From assembly GCA_019115845.1 (NCBI GenBank), contig DXCU01000003.1:1-64000 (forward strand): a stretch of DNA of 64,000 nt, read 5' to 3'. Source of the DNA: Candidatus Rubneribacter avistercoris. Lineage in GTDB: Bacteria > Actinomycetota > Coriobacteriia > Coriobacteriales > Eggerthellaceae. A program made the position numbers and the translations under genes. Below are positions 9,490 to 19,257 of this stretch, piece by piece. The first letter of the stretch is position 1, and every line of letters starts with the position of its first letter. Below the pieces are notes generated by a model. That model did no database searches, was not told the origin of the DNA, and saw only the letters and a program-made list of their open reading frames with translations.

Positions 9490-10329
9490 CTAGAGCACCC
9501 AGTTGTCGTACGAGATGCCCTGGTCGGCGTACTTCTCGCACAGCTCCTTCACGGTGCCGTCCTCGTCGAGCTGCTTGAGGGCGTCGGTCACCTGCTGGGC
9601 AAGCTCGGTGTCGCCCTTCTTGAAGCCGACAGCGTAATGCTCGGTGGACAGCGCGTCAAGCTGCACGTACTTGTCGGGGTTGGCGGCCATCTGGTATGCG
9701 GCGATGGACAGATCGCACGCCACGGCGTCCACCATGCCGGACTCAAGCTGCATGAACGCGTTGTTGTAATCGCCGATGGTCTGCGGCGCGCCGCCTGCGA
9801 AGGTGGCGGCCAGGTCGGCCTGGGAGTCCTCCAGCACGTCGAGCGCTGCGGAGTCAACCTGCGTCATGACCGTCTTGCCGGCCAGATCGTCCAGCGACGC
9901 GATGTCGCTGTCGGCGCGCACGACCACCACCTGCTCGTTGAGCATGTAGGGATCGGAGAACGTGTAGCCATCCTCGCGGCCCTCCATGGTAAATCCGTTC
10001 CAAATGCAGTTGATGGTGCCGCTGCCGATGAGCGCGTCCTTCGCATCCCAATCGATGGCCTCAAGCTTCAGATCCCAGCCCATCTTCTCGCACACGGCCT
10101 GAGCCAGATCCAGGTCGAAGCCCGTGAACTCGCCGTCGTCGCCCACGTAGCCGTAAGGCGGGTAGCCCTGGTCGAACCCGACGGCCAGCGTGAACGCGCC
10201 GTCGCCGGACGCGTTGTCCGTGTTCGCGCTCTGCTGCGCATCGCCGCCGCCCGAGCAGCCCGCCAGCAGCACCGCCGAGAGCGCAAGCGTCGCGCACGCC
10301 GCGACCAGCGCCAAAAGCCTCTTCTTCAT
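9490..10329 (-). CDS. Amino-acid ABC transporter substrate-binding lipoprotein
   Basis: A 279-residue SBP_bac_3 protein. The lipoprotein signal MKKRLLALVAACATLALSAV ends in lipobox LAGC. Family signatures follow: VGFDQGYPPYGYVGDDGEFT, GFDLDLAQAVCEKMG and a central WNGFTMEGREDGYTFSDPYM. It captures an amino acid outside the membrane and delivers it to the permease and ATPase encoded downstream. The start at 10329 gives a normal signal peptide. The exact amino acid is not readable from sequence. Confidence 0.93.
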   Translation of the reverse strand: MKKRLLALVAACATLALSAVLLAGCSGGGDAQQSANTDNASGDGAFTLAVGFDQGYPPYGYVGDDGEFTGFDLDLAQAVCEKMGWDLKLEAIDWDAKDALIGSGTINCIWNGFTMEGREDGYTFSDPYMLNEQVVVVRADSDIASLDDLAGKTVMTQVDSAALDVLEDSQADLAATFAGGAPQTIGDYNNAFMQLESGMVDAVACDLSIAAYQMAANPDKYVQLDALSTEHYAVGFKKGDTELAQQVTDALKQLDEDGTVKELCEKYADQGISYDNWVL

Positions 10330-10572
10330 CGGTGTCTCCCATCCCTTCGGGAAGGCGGAGGTCCCTCCCTCCATGCCGAGGGTCAGCCCGGCGCCCTTCC
10401 ACTCCTTCACTCTATTGCGCTAAAGCGCACGGGTCAGTATAGCACACTCAAAAGAGCGAGGTGCAGAACGTCCGGTCGATACGGCAGACGAGCGAAGGAA
10501 TGCCCTCGCTCGTAAGGTATGATGTAACGAAATCATGCATACTGAGCAACAGAGGCGAAAGAAGGAGCGCGC

Positions 10573-11256
10573 ATGGACATCGAGTTGCACTGCGAGGAGG
10601 CCGGCGAAGGCGAGCCGCTTGTCCTGCTGCATGGCAACGGCGAGGACGGCACCTACTTCGCGCACCAGATCAAGCACTTCTCGCAGCGCTTCCGCGTCCT
10701 TGCGCTCGACACGCGCGGACACGGGCGCTCGCCGCGCGGGGAGGCGCCCTTCACCATCCGCCAGTTCGCCTGCGACCTGCTGTCGTTTTTGGACGCGCGC
10801 GGCATCGAGCGCACGCACCTGCTGGGGTTCTCCGACGGCGGCAACATCGCGCTCGTGTTCGCGCTTGCCCACCCCGAGCGCGTGGGCAAGCTCGTCCTCA
10901 ACGGCGCGAACCTCAACGCCCGCGGCGTGAAGCGATCCGTGCAGGCGCCCATCGAACTGGGCTACCGCATAGCGCGCCTGTTCGCCCGCTTCAGCGCGAA
11001 GGCCCGCACAAACGCCGAGATGCTGGGGCTTATGGTCAATGACCCGAACGTCGCGCCAAAGGAGCTGGTCGCGCTCGCCGCGCCCACGCTCGTCATCGCA
11101 GGCGAAAACGACATGATCCGCGAGGACCACACCCGCCTCATCGCACGAAGCATCCCGAACGCGCGCCTGGCCCTCGTCCCCGGCGACCACTTCGTGGCCG
11201 CCAAAAACCCCGAAGCCTTCAACCGCGAGGTGGAGCGGTTTTTGCTGGAAGCATAA
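10573..11256 (+). CDS. Alpha/beta hydrolase
   Basis: A 227-residue protein. The oxyanion motif HGNGEDGTYF is near residue 20. The nucleophile elbow is GFSDGGN, the catalytic Asp is in VIAGENDMI and the His is in VPGDHFVAA. AAGGAG precedes the ATG at 10573. It probably hydrolyses a small ester or lactone; the lid region is too variable to predict the substrate. The gene stands alone, convergent with the next luxR gene. Confidence 0.88.
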   Translation: MDIELHCEEAGEGEPLVLLHGNGEDGTYFAHQIKHFSQRFRVLALDTRGHGRSPRGEAPFTIRQFACDLLSFLDARGIERTHLLGFSDGGNIALVFALAHPERVGKLVLNGANLNARGVKRSVQAPIELGYRIARLFARFSAKARTNAEMLGLMVNDPNVAPKELVALAAPTLVIAGENDMIREDHTRLIARSIPNARLALVPGDHFVAAKNPEAFNREVERFLLEA

Positions 11257-11286
11257 GGGGCGCCCCGCCCCATCGCCCGCTTTCGG

Positions 11287-12768
11287 TCAGCCCGCACGCT
11301 CCACCAGATCGATCAGCTCCTGCTGCGAATGGACGCCCAACTTCGCGTAAATATGCTTGACGTGGCTTTTCACGGTGTTGCGCGAGATGACGTAGTGCTC
11401 CATGACGAAGCGGCCGTTGCGGCCGCGGGCCAGCATCCCGAATATCTCCACCTCGCGCTCGGTCAGGCCGCATTCGGACCCGATGCGCGCGCAGCGCTCC
11501 TCGATGGAGGAGGCCGCGTCCGACGCGTCCCGATCCCCGCCCTCCTTGACCGCCTGCCCGTCGCCCGGCTTTCCGAAGGCGATCTGCGGCCCCACCCCGA
11601 CGATCCCCTGGATGGTTCCGCTGAAGCTGAACCTGCGGAACCCCAGCCACAGGAAAGCCACGAACGCGAACAGCACCACCTCGGCGATGAGCATGGCCGC
11701 CTCGCCGTTCGTGCCCACCAGGTCGTTGGTGGTGTGGCCCGCCACAGCGCCCACGTCGGTGCCGAGCGCGCTCATGCAGCGCACGAGCGCGAACGTCGGC
11801 AGCAGCGCGTACAGGTTGCGCCCGCCCACCGCCAGCACCACCAGCCACGCCAGCATGTCGAAGCAGCGCACGCCGATGCGCAACAAGGCGTTGGCCGACG
11901 GCAAATCCGTCGAAAACGTGAACGGCGCGATGATGAACCCGGCCACCACCAAAAGCATCGCGAACGAGAACAGCGAGTCCTCCTTGTCGCGGCCCCTCGA
12001 GAGCAGCATCCAAAGCGCCACGCCCGCCAGAACCGCCGCCGACGCGTCCACGGCAACGGGCGCATGCGCCACCTCATTCAACGTCAGCCCGTACCCGGTG
12101 GCCACGCTGAACAAGCCCACGCACAAAAAGAGCGCATGTGCTGGCTGCAAGAACGATTCGGGGTTGGAAAGCTCCAAGCTGGCGGGCCGCTCCCCCTGGG
12201 CAACCTTGTCGAGCACCGGACCGCTGCGACGGTAGAGCAGCATGATGACCAGCGCGAACAAGCCCATCATCTCAATGACGCCCAGCTCGAACGGAACAGG
12301 CGGATGGACCGCATTCGCCACCTCTCCCAGCGCCATGCCGCACGCCACGCCGACCAGCCTCGCATTCGGCGATTCCAAGGACGAAAGCCCGCAGACCAAC
12401 ATCACGGAGGCCCATGCCGAGGCGGCGCTGGAAAAGAGGAACCCCGCCACCGACAGCGGGCCGTTCCCAGCCGCCAGCGCGAACTCGAGCACGAACGCCG
12501 CCGTGAGCGCGCAGCCAAGCGCCGCCATCGTCAGCAGCCGTCGATCAAGCAGCGACGGACGACGCGTCGCAACCAGGAACACGACCAAGAACAAAACGCC
12601 CAAAGAGAGCGTGGAAAGCTCGCGCGCGATGCCGAAGTACTCGGCCACGCGCGCGTAAAGGCTCGCGTTCATGACGTTGCCGGCGCCTCCCAGGCAAGCC
12701 AGACCGAGCACGCACAGAAGCGTGCCGCCGCTTGCGGCCTCGCGCAGACGCGTTCCGATCAGTTGCAA
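11287..12768 (-). CDS. Membrane-bound LuxR-family transcriptional regulator
   Basis: A 493-residue protein with ~12 hydrophobic segments, then a C-terminal LuxR helix-turn-helix (LTEREVEIFGMLARGR, then SRNTVKSHVKHIYAKLGV). The TTG at 12768 is chosen because GGGAGGGAG sits four bases before it. The two upstream in-frame ATGs (12795, 12813) lack ribosome sites and overlap a TACAAT that looks like a -10 box. It is divergent from the Tat flavoprotein gene at 13039, its likely target. Confidence 0.88.
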   Translation of the reverse strand: MQLIGTRLREAASGGTLLCVLGLACLGGAGNVMNASLYARVAEYFGIARELSTLSLGVLFLVVFLVATRRPSLLDRRLLTMAALGCALTAAFVLEFALAAGNGPLSVAGFLFSSAASAWASVMLVCGLSSLESPNARLVGVACGMALGEVANAVHPPVPFELGVIEMMGLFALVIMLLYRRSGPVLDKVAQGERPASLELSNPESFLQPAHALFLCVGLFSVATGYGLTLNEVAHAPVAVDASAAVLAGVALWMLLSRGRDKEDSLFSFAMLLVVAGFIIAPFTFSTDLPSANALLRIGVRCFDMLAWLVVLAVGGRNLYALLPTFALVRCMSALGTDVGAVAGHTTNDLVGTNGEAAMLIAEVVLFAFVAFLWLGFRRFSFSGTIQGIVGVGPQIAFGKPGDGQAVKEGGDRDASDAASSIEERCARIGSECGLTEREVEIFGMLARGRNGRFVMEHYVISRNTVKSHVKHIYAKLGVHSQQELIDLVERAG

Positions 12769-13038
12769 AGGCTCCCTCCCCTTTCGTGATCGCATCTTGC
12801 CATTGTAGGGCATTGCGGTGAGAGAATCGAGGGCAATTCACGCAAAGGCGTCCCCATCGGCCAAAACGCGCATGCTCACCCCAGCGGGGGGAGCGCGCTC
12901 GCCCCGCTCCGACCGGCGAAAACGCCCCGGGCGGGGTGGTGCGGGAGCTGCGGTGGCGGCATAGGATGCACAGCGAGGGAAACGGCCCGCCCCGGCAAGG
13001 CGGCAGGCCGTTCAGAAAACGCTCAGAAGGAGGAGCCC

Positions 13039-14835
13039 ATGAAGGACATGCAGACTCGCGGCATCTCGCGCCGCAGCTTCATCGGAGGCGCGGCGGGCGC
13101 CGGCGCGCTGGCCGCGCTCGGTCTGGCCGGATGCGCGCCGAAGGCCGCGGGCACGGCCGAGGCCGAGAAGGCATCCGGCGCGCAAGGCGCCGCCGGCGCG
13201 GCCGACAACAGCGTGGTGGCCGTGGACGACGGCAGCGCCGCCATCACGGTTGACTGGCTGGGCGCGCCGCCGGAGATCGCCGAGGGCGACATCACCGAGA
13301 CGAAGGACACGGACCTGCTCATCGTGGGCGCGGGCAACGCCGGCATGATCGCCGGCGCGTACGCCTCCGAGCAGAAGATGGACTTCATCCTGTGCGAGAA
13401 AAGCTCCGAGGTGGGCGCCACGCGCCACTGGTTCAACGCCGTGGACACCAAGCCCTTCACCGACCAGGGCCACTACACCGACCGCGCCCGTCTGCACGGC
13501 GAGTGGGCCCGCTACTCCAGCGGCACGTGCGACCACAACCTCATCAACATGTGGATGAACGAGAGCAACGCCATGTTCGAGTTCGTGGACAAGCACATGA
13601 GCGCGGCCGGCGCCGTGGTCATCGCCGACGAGTTCGAGATGCCGGGCGGCATGGGCGCCACCGAGTTCTACACCCCCTGCGGCGAGCATCACTACGGCAA
13701 CGCCGAGGGAGGCCGCGACGGCGTGCCCGAGCGCAACAAGCTGTTCGAAGAGGTCATGAACGACAACGGCTACGAGGTGTCCTACAAGCACGAGCTGGCG
13801 AAGCTCGTCACCGACGACTCCGGCCGCGTGACGGGCGCCATCTTCAAGACCGACGGCGGCTACACGCAGATCAACGCGCGCAAGGGCGTGATGCTGGCGA
13901 CGGGCGGCTACTCCGCCAACCCGGCCATGCTCTCGGCGCTCTCGCCCATCACCACCGCATCTGTGACCGCGCTCGGCTACAACCAGAACAACACCGGCGA
14001 CGGCATCAAGGCCGCCCTGTGGGCGGGTGCGGTGAAGGACATCACCAGCGCCACGATGATCTTCGACCGCGGCCTGGTGGCCCCCGGCACCACGGCGGGC
14101 TACACGCAGGAGTCCATCGAGGCGGGCAACCCGCAGTGGCCCGGCAACGGCCAGTTCAACGCCGGCACGCAGCCCTTCCTCAAGGTGAACCTGCGCGGCG
14201 AGCGCTTCGCGCTGGAATCGGCGGACTACGACTACCTGCCGCACGCGGCGGCGCAGCAGCCCGGCGGCGTGTACGTGAGCGTGTGGGACGGCAACTTCGG
14301 CGACGACGTGCAGCGCTTCCACACGCTGGGCTGCTCGGCCGGCACGCGCATGGGCGTTCTGGCCTTCAAGAAAGAGGACGGCAGCTACGACCTGGACGGC
14401 TACTTCGAGAAGGAGCTGGCCGACGGCCGCCTGCAGAAGGCCGACACGCTGGAGGAGCTGGCTGACAAGCTGGGCTTCGAGGGCGATGCCAAAGAGACGT
14501 TCCTTGCCACCTGCGAGCGCTACAACGAGCTGTACGACATGCAGCAGGACGTCGACTTCGGCAAGGAGGCCTACCGTCTGTCCGAGCTGCGCACCCCGCC
14601 GTTCTTCGGCGCCACGCTGGGCGGCACGCTGCTCACCACCATCGACGGCGTGCGCATCAACGCCGACTGCCAGGCGCTCGGCACCGACTTCGAGCCCATC
14701 GAGGGCCTGTACTGCGTCGGCGACTGCTCGGGATCGCTGTTCAGCGGCAACTACCCCGACCAGATGCACGGCGTGGCCTGCGGCCGCACGATGACCGAGG
14801 CGCTTCACGTGGTGAAGCTCGTGGCCGAGCAGTAA
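13039..14835 (+). CDS. Tat-exported FAD-dependent reductase (fumarate/urocanate reductase-like)
   Basis: A 598-residue FAD_binding_2 protein. It has a twin-arginine signal (RGISRRSFIGGAAGAG) with lipobox LAGC, a Rossmann motif LLIVGAGNAGMIAGAYA near residue 95, and the C-terminal motif GLYCVGDCSGSLFSGNYPDQ. GAAGGAGGAG lies before the ATG. No haem or FMN-attachment domain is present, so it needs an external electron donor. Codons end in G or C almost throughout, more than its neighbours, which suggests strong expression. The divergent LuxR gene is its probable regulator. Substrate unknown. Confidence 0.92.
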   Translation: MKDMQTRGISRRSFIGGAAGAGALAALGLAGCAPKAAGTAEAEKASGAQGAAGAADNSVVAVDDGSAAITVDWLGAPPEIAEGDITETKDTDLLIVGAGNAGMIAGAYASEQKMDFILCEKSSEVGATRHWFNAVDTKPFTDQGHYTDRARLHGEWARYSSGTCDHNLINMWMNESNAMFEFVDKHMSAAGAVVIADEFEMPGGMGATEFYTPCGEHHYGNAEGGRDGVPERNKLFEEVMNDNGYEVSYKHELAKLVTDDSGRVTGAIFKTDGGYTQINARKGVMLATGGYSANPAMLSALSPITTASVTALGYNQNNTGDGIKAALWAGAVKDITSATMIFDRGLVAPGTTAGYTQESIEAGNPQWPGNGQFNAGTQPFLKVNLRGERFALESADYDYLPHAAAQQPGGVYVSVWDGNFGDDVQRFHTLGCSAGTRMGVLAFKKEDGSYDLDGYFEKELADGRLQKADTLEELADKLGFEGDAKETFLATCERYNELYDMQQDVDFGKEAYRLSELRTPPFFGATLGGTLLTTIDGVRINADCQALGTDFEPIEGLYCVGDCSGSLFSGNYPDQMHGVACGRTMTEALHVVKLVAEQ

Positions 14836-14910
14836 GCTGAAACCCGACCACCCATCCTCTCTCTTGGCCGGGCGCGCCCCCTCCCTCCACAGCGCGCCCG
14901 GCCCCCTGCT

Positions 14911-14951
14911 GCGGGGCGCCCTCCGACCGAACGGAGGGCGCCCCGCGCTTT
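14911..14951 (+). terminator. Rho-independent terminator after the flavoprotein gene
   Basis: A perfect 15-bp stem (14911-14925 with 14932-14946) and a 6-base loop are followed by gctttt. It lies 75 bases past the stop codon. Confidence 0.8.
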
Positions 14952-15079
14952 TCCGCCTCCCGCCCGCCTTGGCCGAACCGCGCTGACACCCCCCCCCTTT
15001 GCCGAACCACCGGCGGCGGGGCGTGTCAGCGGCGGCTTCGCAGAGAGGGCGTTTTTCCGCTTGCGCGGGGCGCTCCCGG

Positions 15080-16414
15080 CTACTTTTTCACGCCCGCCAT
15101 CGTCTGATCGACGATGCTGTCCATGGTGTCGGCCGTGAGCATGCCCGCCACGTAGCCGAACACGTTGCCCTTGGCGTCGATCATGAACGTGGTGGGAAAC
15201 GCCGTCACCCCGTAGGCGGAGAACAGCTGGCCCGTCGTGTCCATGAGCACGGGGTAGGTGATGCCGTGCTCGTCGATGAACGCGCGCAGCTCCGGCTCGC
15301 TCACGTCGCTGTTTTGGGGATGCTCGTCGGTCTTGGGGTTGGCGACGCCCAGCACCACCAGATCGCCCTCGTTTCCGCCTCGCTCATGGTAGAGCGCCTC
15401 GATGTCGGGGATCTCGCGCTGGCACGGCCCGCACCAGGTGGCCCAGAAGTTGAGGAAGACGGTCTTGCCGCGGTAGTCGGACAGCTTGTGCTCGACGCCG
15501 TTCTGGTCGATAAGCGCAAGGTCGGCAAGCGGCGCGGCCACGGCCTCCGACGACCCACCGGCACCTTCGTCGGCTGGACCCTGGCCGGCCGCATCCGCGT
15601 TCTGGCCTTCCTTGCCGTCCGCATCCTTGCCGCTGTCAGCGCCCTCCGCGTCCGCCGGCTGCTCCTGCGCGGCCGGCGCCGCGCCGAACGACGACAGATA
15701 GCTCGTCACGCCGTTCATCCAGCCCGTCGCGGTCATGACGCCCATGACGATGAGCAGCGCGCCGCCCACCTTCACCGTGTACCGCACCACGTTGCCGTGC
15801 GTGCGGAAGAAGCGCAGCACCTCGCCCGTGAACAGGCCCACCGCCAAAAACGGCAGCACGAAGCCCAGCGTGTACACGCCCACGAGCGCAAACCCCGCCG
15901 CCGCAGAAGCGCTCGACGACGCCATGAGCAGCACGCTCGCCAGCACCGGACCCACGCACGGCGTCCACGCGAAGCTGAACGTGAAGCCCAACGCCAGCGC
16001 CACCAGCGGGTTCATGGCGAACTTGTTCAGGTTGAACGGCAGCCGCCGCTCGGTCTCCACCGCGCGCGCCTTGCCGAACGCGCCCAGCATGTACAGGCCG
16101 AACAGCGCCATGATGACGCCCGCCGCCACCGAGAACGCGCGCTGGTTGCCCGTGAAGAACTGCCCGAGCGCCGTGAACCCAAACCCCAGCAGGAAGAACG
16201 CAAAGCTCACGCCCACCACGAAGAACACGGTGTTCGCAAGCACCTTCGCGCGCGGGTACTCCACGGTGCCGTCATCCGCCACCTTCCCCGCGCCGCCGGC
16301 CAGATAGCCCACGTACAGCGGGATGAGCGGCAGCACGCACGGCGAGAAGAAGCTCAAAAGCCCCTGCGCGAACACGGTGAGCGCCGGAACGCTCGTCTCT
16401 AAGGAAAAGCCCAT
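15080..16414 (-). CDS. CcdA-thioredoxin fusion (thiol-disulfide carrier, DsbD/TlpA-like)
   Basis: A 444-residue fusion. Residues ~1-225 are a CcdA/DsbD membrane domain with its two functional cysteines in FFSPCVLPLIPLYVG and WTPCVGPVL. An Ala/Gly/Asp-rich linker (~235-295) leads to a TlpA/ResA-type thioredoxin domain with active site ATWCGPCQREIPDIE. It would carry reducing power from cytoplasmic thioredoxin to extracytoplasmic thiols, for instance in cytochrome or exported redox-enzyme maturation. AAGGAGG precedes the ATG. The polyferredoxin and Mob genes upstream suggest a block that supports respiratory enzymes. Confidence 0.92.
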   Translation of the reverse strand: MGFSLETSVPALTVFAQGLLSFFSPCVLPLIPLYVGYLAGGAGKVADDGTVEYPRAKVLANTVFFVVGVSFAFFLLGFGFTALGQFFTGNQRAFSVAAGVIMALFGLYMLGAFGKARAVETERRLPFNLNKFAMNPLVALALGFTFSFAWTPCVGPVLASVLLMASSSASAAAGFALVGVYTLGFVLPFLAVGLFTGEVLRFFRTHGNVVRYTVKVGGALLIVMGVMTATGWMNGVTSYLSSFGAAPAAQEQPADAEGADSGKDADGKEGQNADAAGQGPADEGAGGSSEAVAAPLADLALIDQNGVEHKLSDYRGKTVFLNFWATWCGPCQREIPDIEALYHERGGNEGDLVVLGVANPKTDEHPQNSDVSEPELRAFIDEHGITYPVLMDTTGQLFSAYGVTAFPTTFMIDAKGNVFGYVAGMLTADTMDSIVDQTMAGVKK

Positions 16415-16688
16415 GCGGTCCTCCTTGGGCGGGTCGATGCAAAACGCGTTGCCCTCTTATACAGCACTTCGCCCGCCGAAGGAAGGGCGCATCGCCGATT
16501 CGACCGCATGCCCACATGCATGGGCGGGCGCACGCCCCGAAGCGCGCCCTCGGACACCCGCCTTGCAGCCGCCGCGCCCGCCCCGCGACCGGTGCGCGCA
16601 GCCGAAGCGCCTCTTGGCGCCCGCCTCACAGCCGACGTCCCTTCCGCAGCCGCCGCACCCGCTCGCAACGCCCCCGAGGGCGGCCGCC

Positions 16689-17837
16689 CTACCGCTTGAG
16701 GCTGCTCAGGATGCCGGCGCGCTTGGGCGGGTCGGGCAGATGGATCATCCGCGGTTCGAAGTCGAACAGCTCGGCGGTGCTCACCACCGAATCCACTTCG
16801 AGGCATTTTTTCAGGCACGCGTCGGCGCACAGGTTGCACTGCACGCAATCGGCCACCGAGAACTCCAGGTAGCTGCCCACGCCGTCTTCGGGAACGACCT
16901 CGCTTTTCACAAGCGCGCCCGTGGGGCAGAACACCGTGCACATGCCGCACACCGAGCAGCGCTGCGCATCGATGCGCACGCTGCCGAACAGCCGCGTGTC
17001 TATCTCGGGCGCCACAGAGGCGCCCAGCGAATCTATCGCGTCGAGCACGCGCATGCGCCGTTCGGGGTTGAACTGGGGAAGCGTGCCCGCATCCGACATG
17101 CGCAACCGCTCGCGCAAAGACGGCGCGCCGGCGGCGTCGTTCTTGAACACCATCACCTCGGCCGCCGTGCCCGCCGCGTCCTTGGCGCGCGAGCGGGCGC
17201 TCGTGAAGAAGCCGCGGCGCGACTCGCCCAGAAGCTTGCGCTTGTCCTCCAAAAGCGCCTCCTCGGGAAACGCCGAGGCGCGCGTTACCCGGATGTCCGA
17301 ACCCTGCGCCGCCATGAGGTCGTTCGCCGAGGCCACCACCGCGTCGATGCCGGGGACGTTGCCGCGGAACCGGCATGTGGCGCACGTGCCGTCCACCAGC
17401 ACGATGTCGCGCACGCCGCGCGCGGCCAAGCCCAGAAGCACGCTCTCCTCCATGCGCGCCAGGCACGGCACCTCGGCGTACTTCGTCGGGTCGCCCACGT
17501 GCTTCGACGCGATGCGCGCGCACGCGAACACGGCGGTGCCGCCCGTGTTCGCCACGCCGGCGACCACCGCGGACGCCAGGTCCTCGTCTAAGGGCCGCAG
17601 CGGGATGAGCGCCTCGGTGGGGCACGCCGTGGTGCACGCCCCGCAGGCCACGCAGGTCTCGGCATCGAGCGAGAGCACGTTGTCGGCGGCGAACACCGCG
17701 CCGGTCGGGCACGCGTCGGCGCACTTCGCGCACGACGAATGCCGGTTTCGCACGGCCACGCAGCGGTCGGAGGCCAGATACACCGCCTTGCTCTCCAGAG
17801 CCTCGGCCACTTCCACGATGTCTACGAGATTGGGCAT
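16689..17837 (-). CDS. 4Fe-4S polyferredoxin
   Basis: A 382-residue protein with four ferredoxin-type motifs: CAKCADACP and CVACGACTTACP near the N-terminus, CSVCGMCTVFCP and CVQCNLCADACLKKC near the C-terminus. The middle ~200 residues contain VDGTCATCRFRGN and cysteines in ACARIA and VPCLAR, reminiscent of the MvhD/HdrA electron-transfer domain. There is no signal peptide, so it is cytoplasmic. It probably moves electrons to a membrane or maturation enzyme. Its start is one base from the mobBA stop, so it is translationally coupled to molybdenum-cofactor synthesis. Confidence 0.88.
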   Translation of the reverse strand: MPNLVDIVEVAEALESKAVYLASDRCVAVRNRHSSCAKCADACPTGAVFAADNVLSLDAETCVACGACTTACPTEALIPLRPLDEDLASAVVAGVANTGGTAVFACARIASKHVGDPTKYAEVPCLARMEESVLLGLAARGVRDIVLVDGTCATCRFRGNVPGIDAVVASANDLMAAQGSDIRVTRASAFPEEALLEDKRKLLGESRRGFFTSARSRAKDAAGTAAEVMVFKNDAAGAPSLRERLRMSDAGTLPQFNPERRMRVLDAIDSLGASVAPEIDTRLFGSVRIDAQRCSVCGMCTVFCPTGALVKSEVVPEDGVGSYLEFSVADCVQCNLCADACLKKCLEVDSVVSTAELFDFEPRMIHLPDPPKRAGILSSLKR

Positions 17838-17838
17838 G

Positions 17839-19176
17839 TCACTTCTCCAAAAACGACTCTTCTATGCCGCGCAGCTCCTCGGGCGTGTTGGCGTTGATGA
17901 AGCAGCCGCCCATGGGCTCGGCCTCCAGCACGCGGCTCTGCGGGAACTCGAACACCTCCACGTTCGGAAGGAACGACTGAGCGCTGCGCTCCCCCCGGTC
18001 GAGCGCGGCCCGCACGGCCAGCAGGCACGCATCGCGACGGTACAGGGCGTGGAACGGCTCGTAGCCGTGCTTGTTCACCGGCACCACCGCGTCGGCGCCA
18101 GACTCGTTCATGGCCAGCGCCTCGGCCACCACCAACGACGGGGACGCGAACACCATGTCGCAGGCCACCACGGCAACGTAGGGGTTGCGCGCCGCGCGCA
18201 GCGCCGTGTACAGGCCGGGCAGCGCGCCGCGGAAGTCCAGCTCGTCGCGCACCAGCTGGATGCCCAAGCCCGGGAACTCCTCGTGCAGAAACGCCAGGTT
18301 CTCAGGCTCGTTGGTGGTGATGACCAGGTCGTCGGCGGCCGGAGCCAAGCGCTCGACCAGCCGGCAGATGAGCGGACGACCGGCGAAAGGCACCGTCGCC
18401 TTGCTGCGCCCCATGCGACGGCTCTCGCCCCCCGCTTGGATGACCACCGTCACGCGCGGCCGCGCGTAGTGGCCTTGGATGAAATCCGCCAGCGCGGCCA
18501 CATCGTCCAAATCGAACGCGGGAATGCCGTAGATCGATGCGGCCTCGCGCGCCTCGGCGATATCGGTGACGACGGCCACGGTCCGCGCGCCGGGCATTTT
18601 GTTCGAGACGTCCCCATGGTCGGGGCGTTGCACGGCAAAGCGATCCCCGACCCCCGCAGAACACGCATGCGAAGCGCCCTGCGAAACCTCGCCGGCAGAA
18701 GGACCCTCGCTCAACGGCGCGTCCTCACGCGCGAGTTGCGTGAAGTCGGCGCCCAAAGGCCAGCCCCGGCGCGCGCCCTCGGCGAACACGGCGGCCACGC
18801 GGGAATCGGCCTCGCTGCCTGCGCGCATGATCTCGATGGTGGGCAGCCCGCTTTTGCGGTACCCCTCCACCACCACCACGTCGTGCCCCGGCATGCCGCG
18901 CACGATGTCGGCGCACTCCAACTCGCCTTCCACCGTCTTGATGCACGCCATCTGACCCGGCGCCGCTATCACCGTCTCGCTTGCGCCGGCGGCGCGGTGA
19001 CGGTAGGAATCCTTGCCGGGAATGTCGATGTCGAAGCCCACATGGCTGTGGTGCTTCACGCTGCCCACGTCCAAACCCCGGCTCACCAGCTCGGCGATCA
19101 GCTTCTCTATAAGCGTGGTCTTTCCTGAGTTGTGCCGCCCGACCACCGACACGGCCGGGCTGGGAATATTCACCAT
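17839..19176 (-). CDS. MobB-MobA fusion, molybdopterin-guanine dinucleotide synthesis
   Basis: A 445-residue fusion. MobB comes first, with Walker A GRHNSGKT at 13-20 and the KHHSHVGFDIDIPGKDS region. A variable linker (~150-240) leads to MobA, with its nucleotidyltransferase motif QAGGESRRMGRSK at 247-259 and a conserved CDMVFASP. MobA joins GMP to molybdopterin, giving the cofactor needed by DMSO-reductase-family enzymes such as the operon at 39-46 kb. MobB is the GTP-binding accessory. The order MobB-MobA in one chain is unusual compared with the separate E. coli genes. Confidence 0.93.
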   Translation of the reverse strand: MVNIPSPAVSVVGRHNSGKTTLIEKLIAELVSRGLDVGSVKHHSHVGFDIDIPGKDSYRHRAAGASETVIAAPGQMACIKTVEGELECADIVRGMPGHDVVVVEGYRKSGLPTIEIMRAGSEADSRVAAVFAEGARRGWPLGADFTQLAREDAPLSEGPSAGEVSQGASHACSAGVGDRFAVQRPDHGDVSNKMPGARTVAVVTDIAEAREAASIYGIPAFDLDDVAALADFIQGHYARPRVTVVIQAGGESRRMGRSKATVPFAGRPLICRLVERLAPAADDLVITTNEPENLAFLHEEFPGLGIQLVRDELDFRGALPGLYTALRAARNPYVAVVACDMVFASPSLVVAEALAMNESGADAVVPVNKHGYEPFHALYRRDACLLAVRAALDRGERSAQSFLPNVEVFEFPQSRVLEAEPMGGCFINANTPEELRGIEESFLEK

Positions 19177-19257
19177 GCGCGCCCCCTCTTTGCTCGGCGC
19201 CCAGTATAGCAGAAGCCGCGCGCGACACGGGCGCGCCGCACGGCCCCCTTCCCCAGC

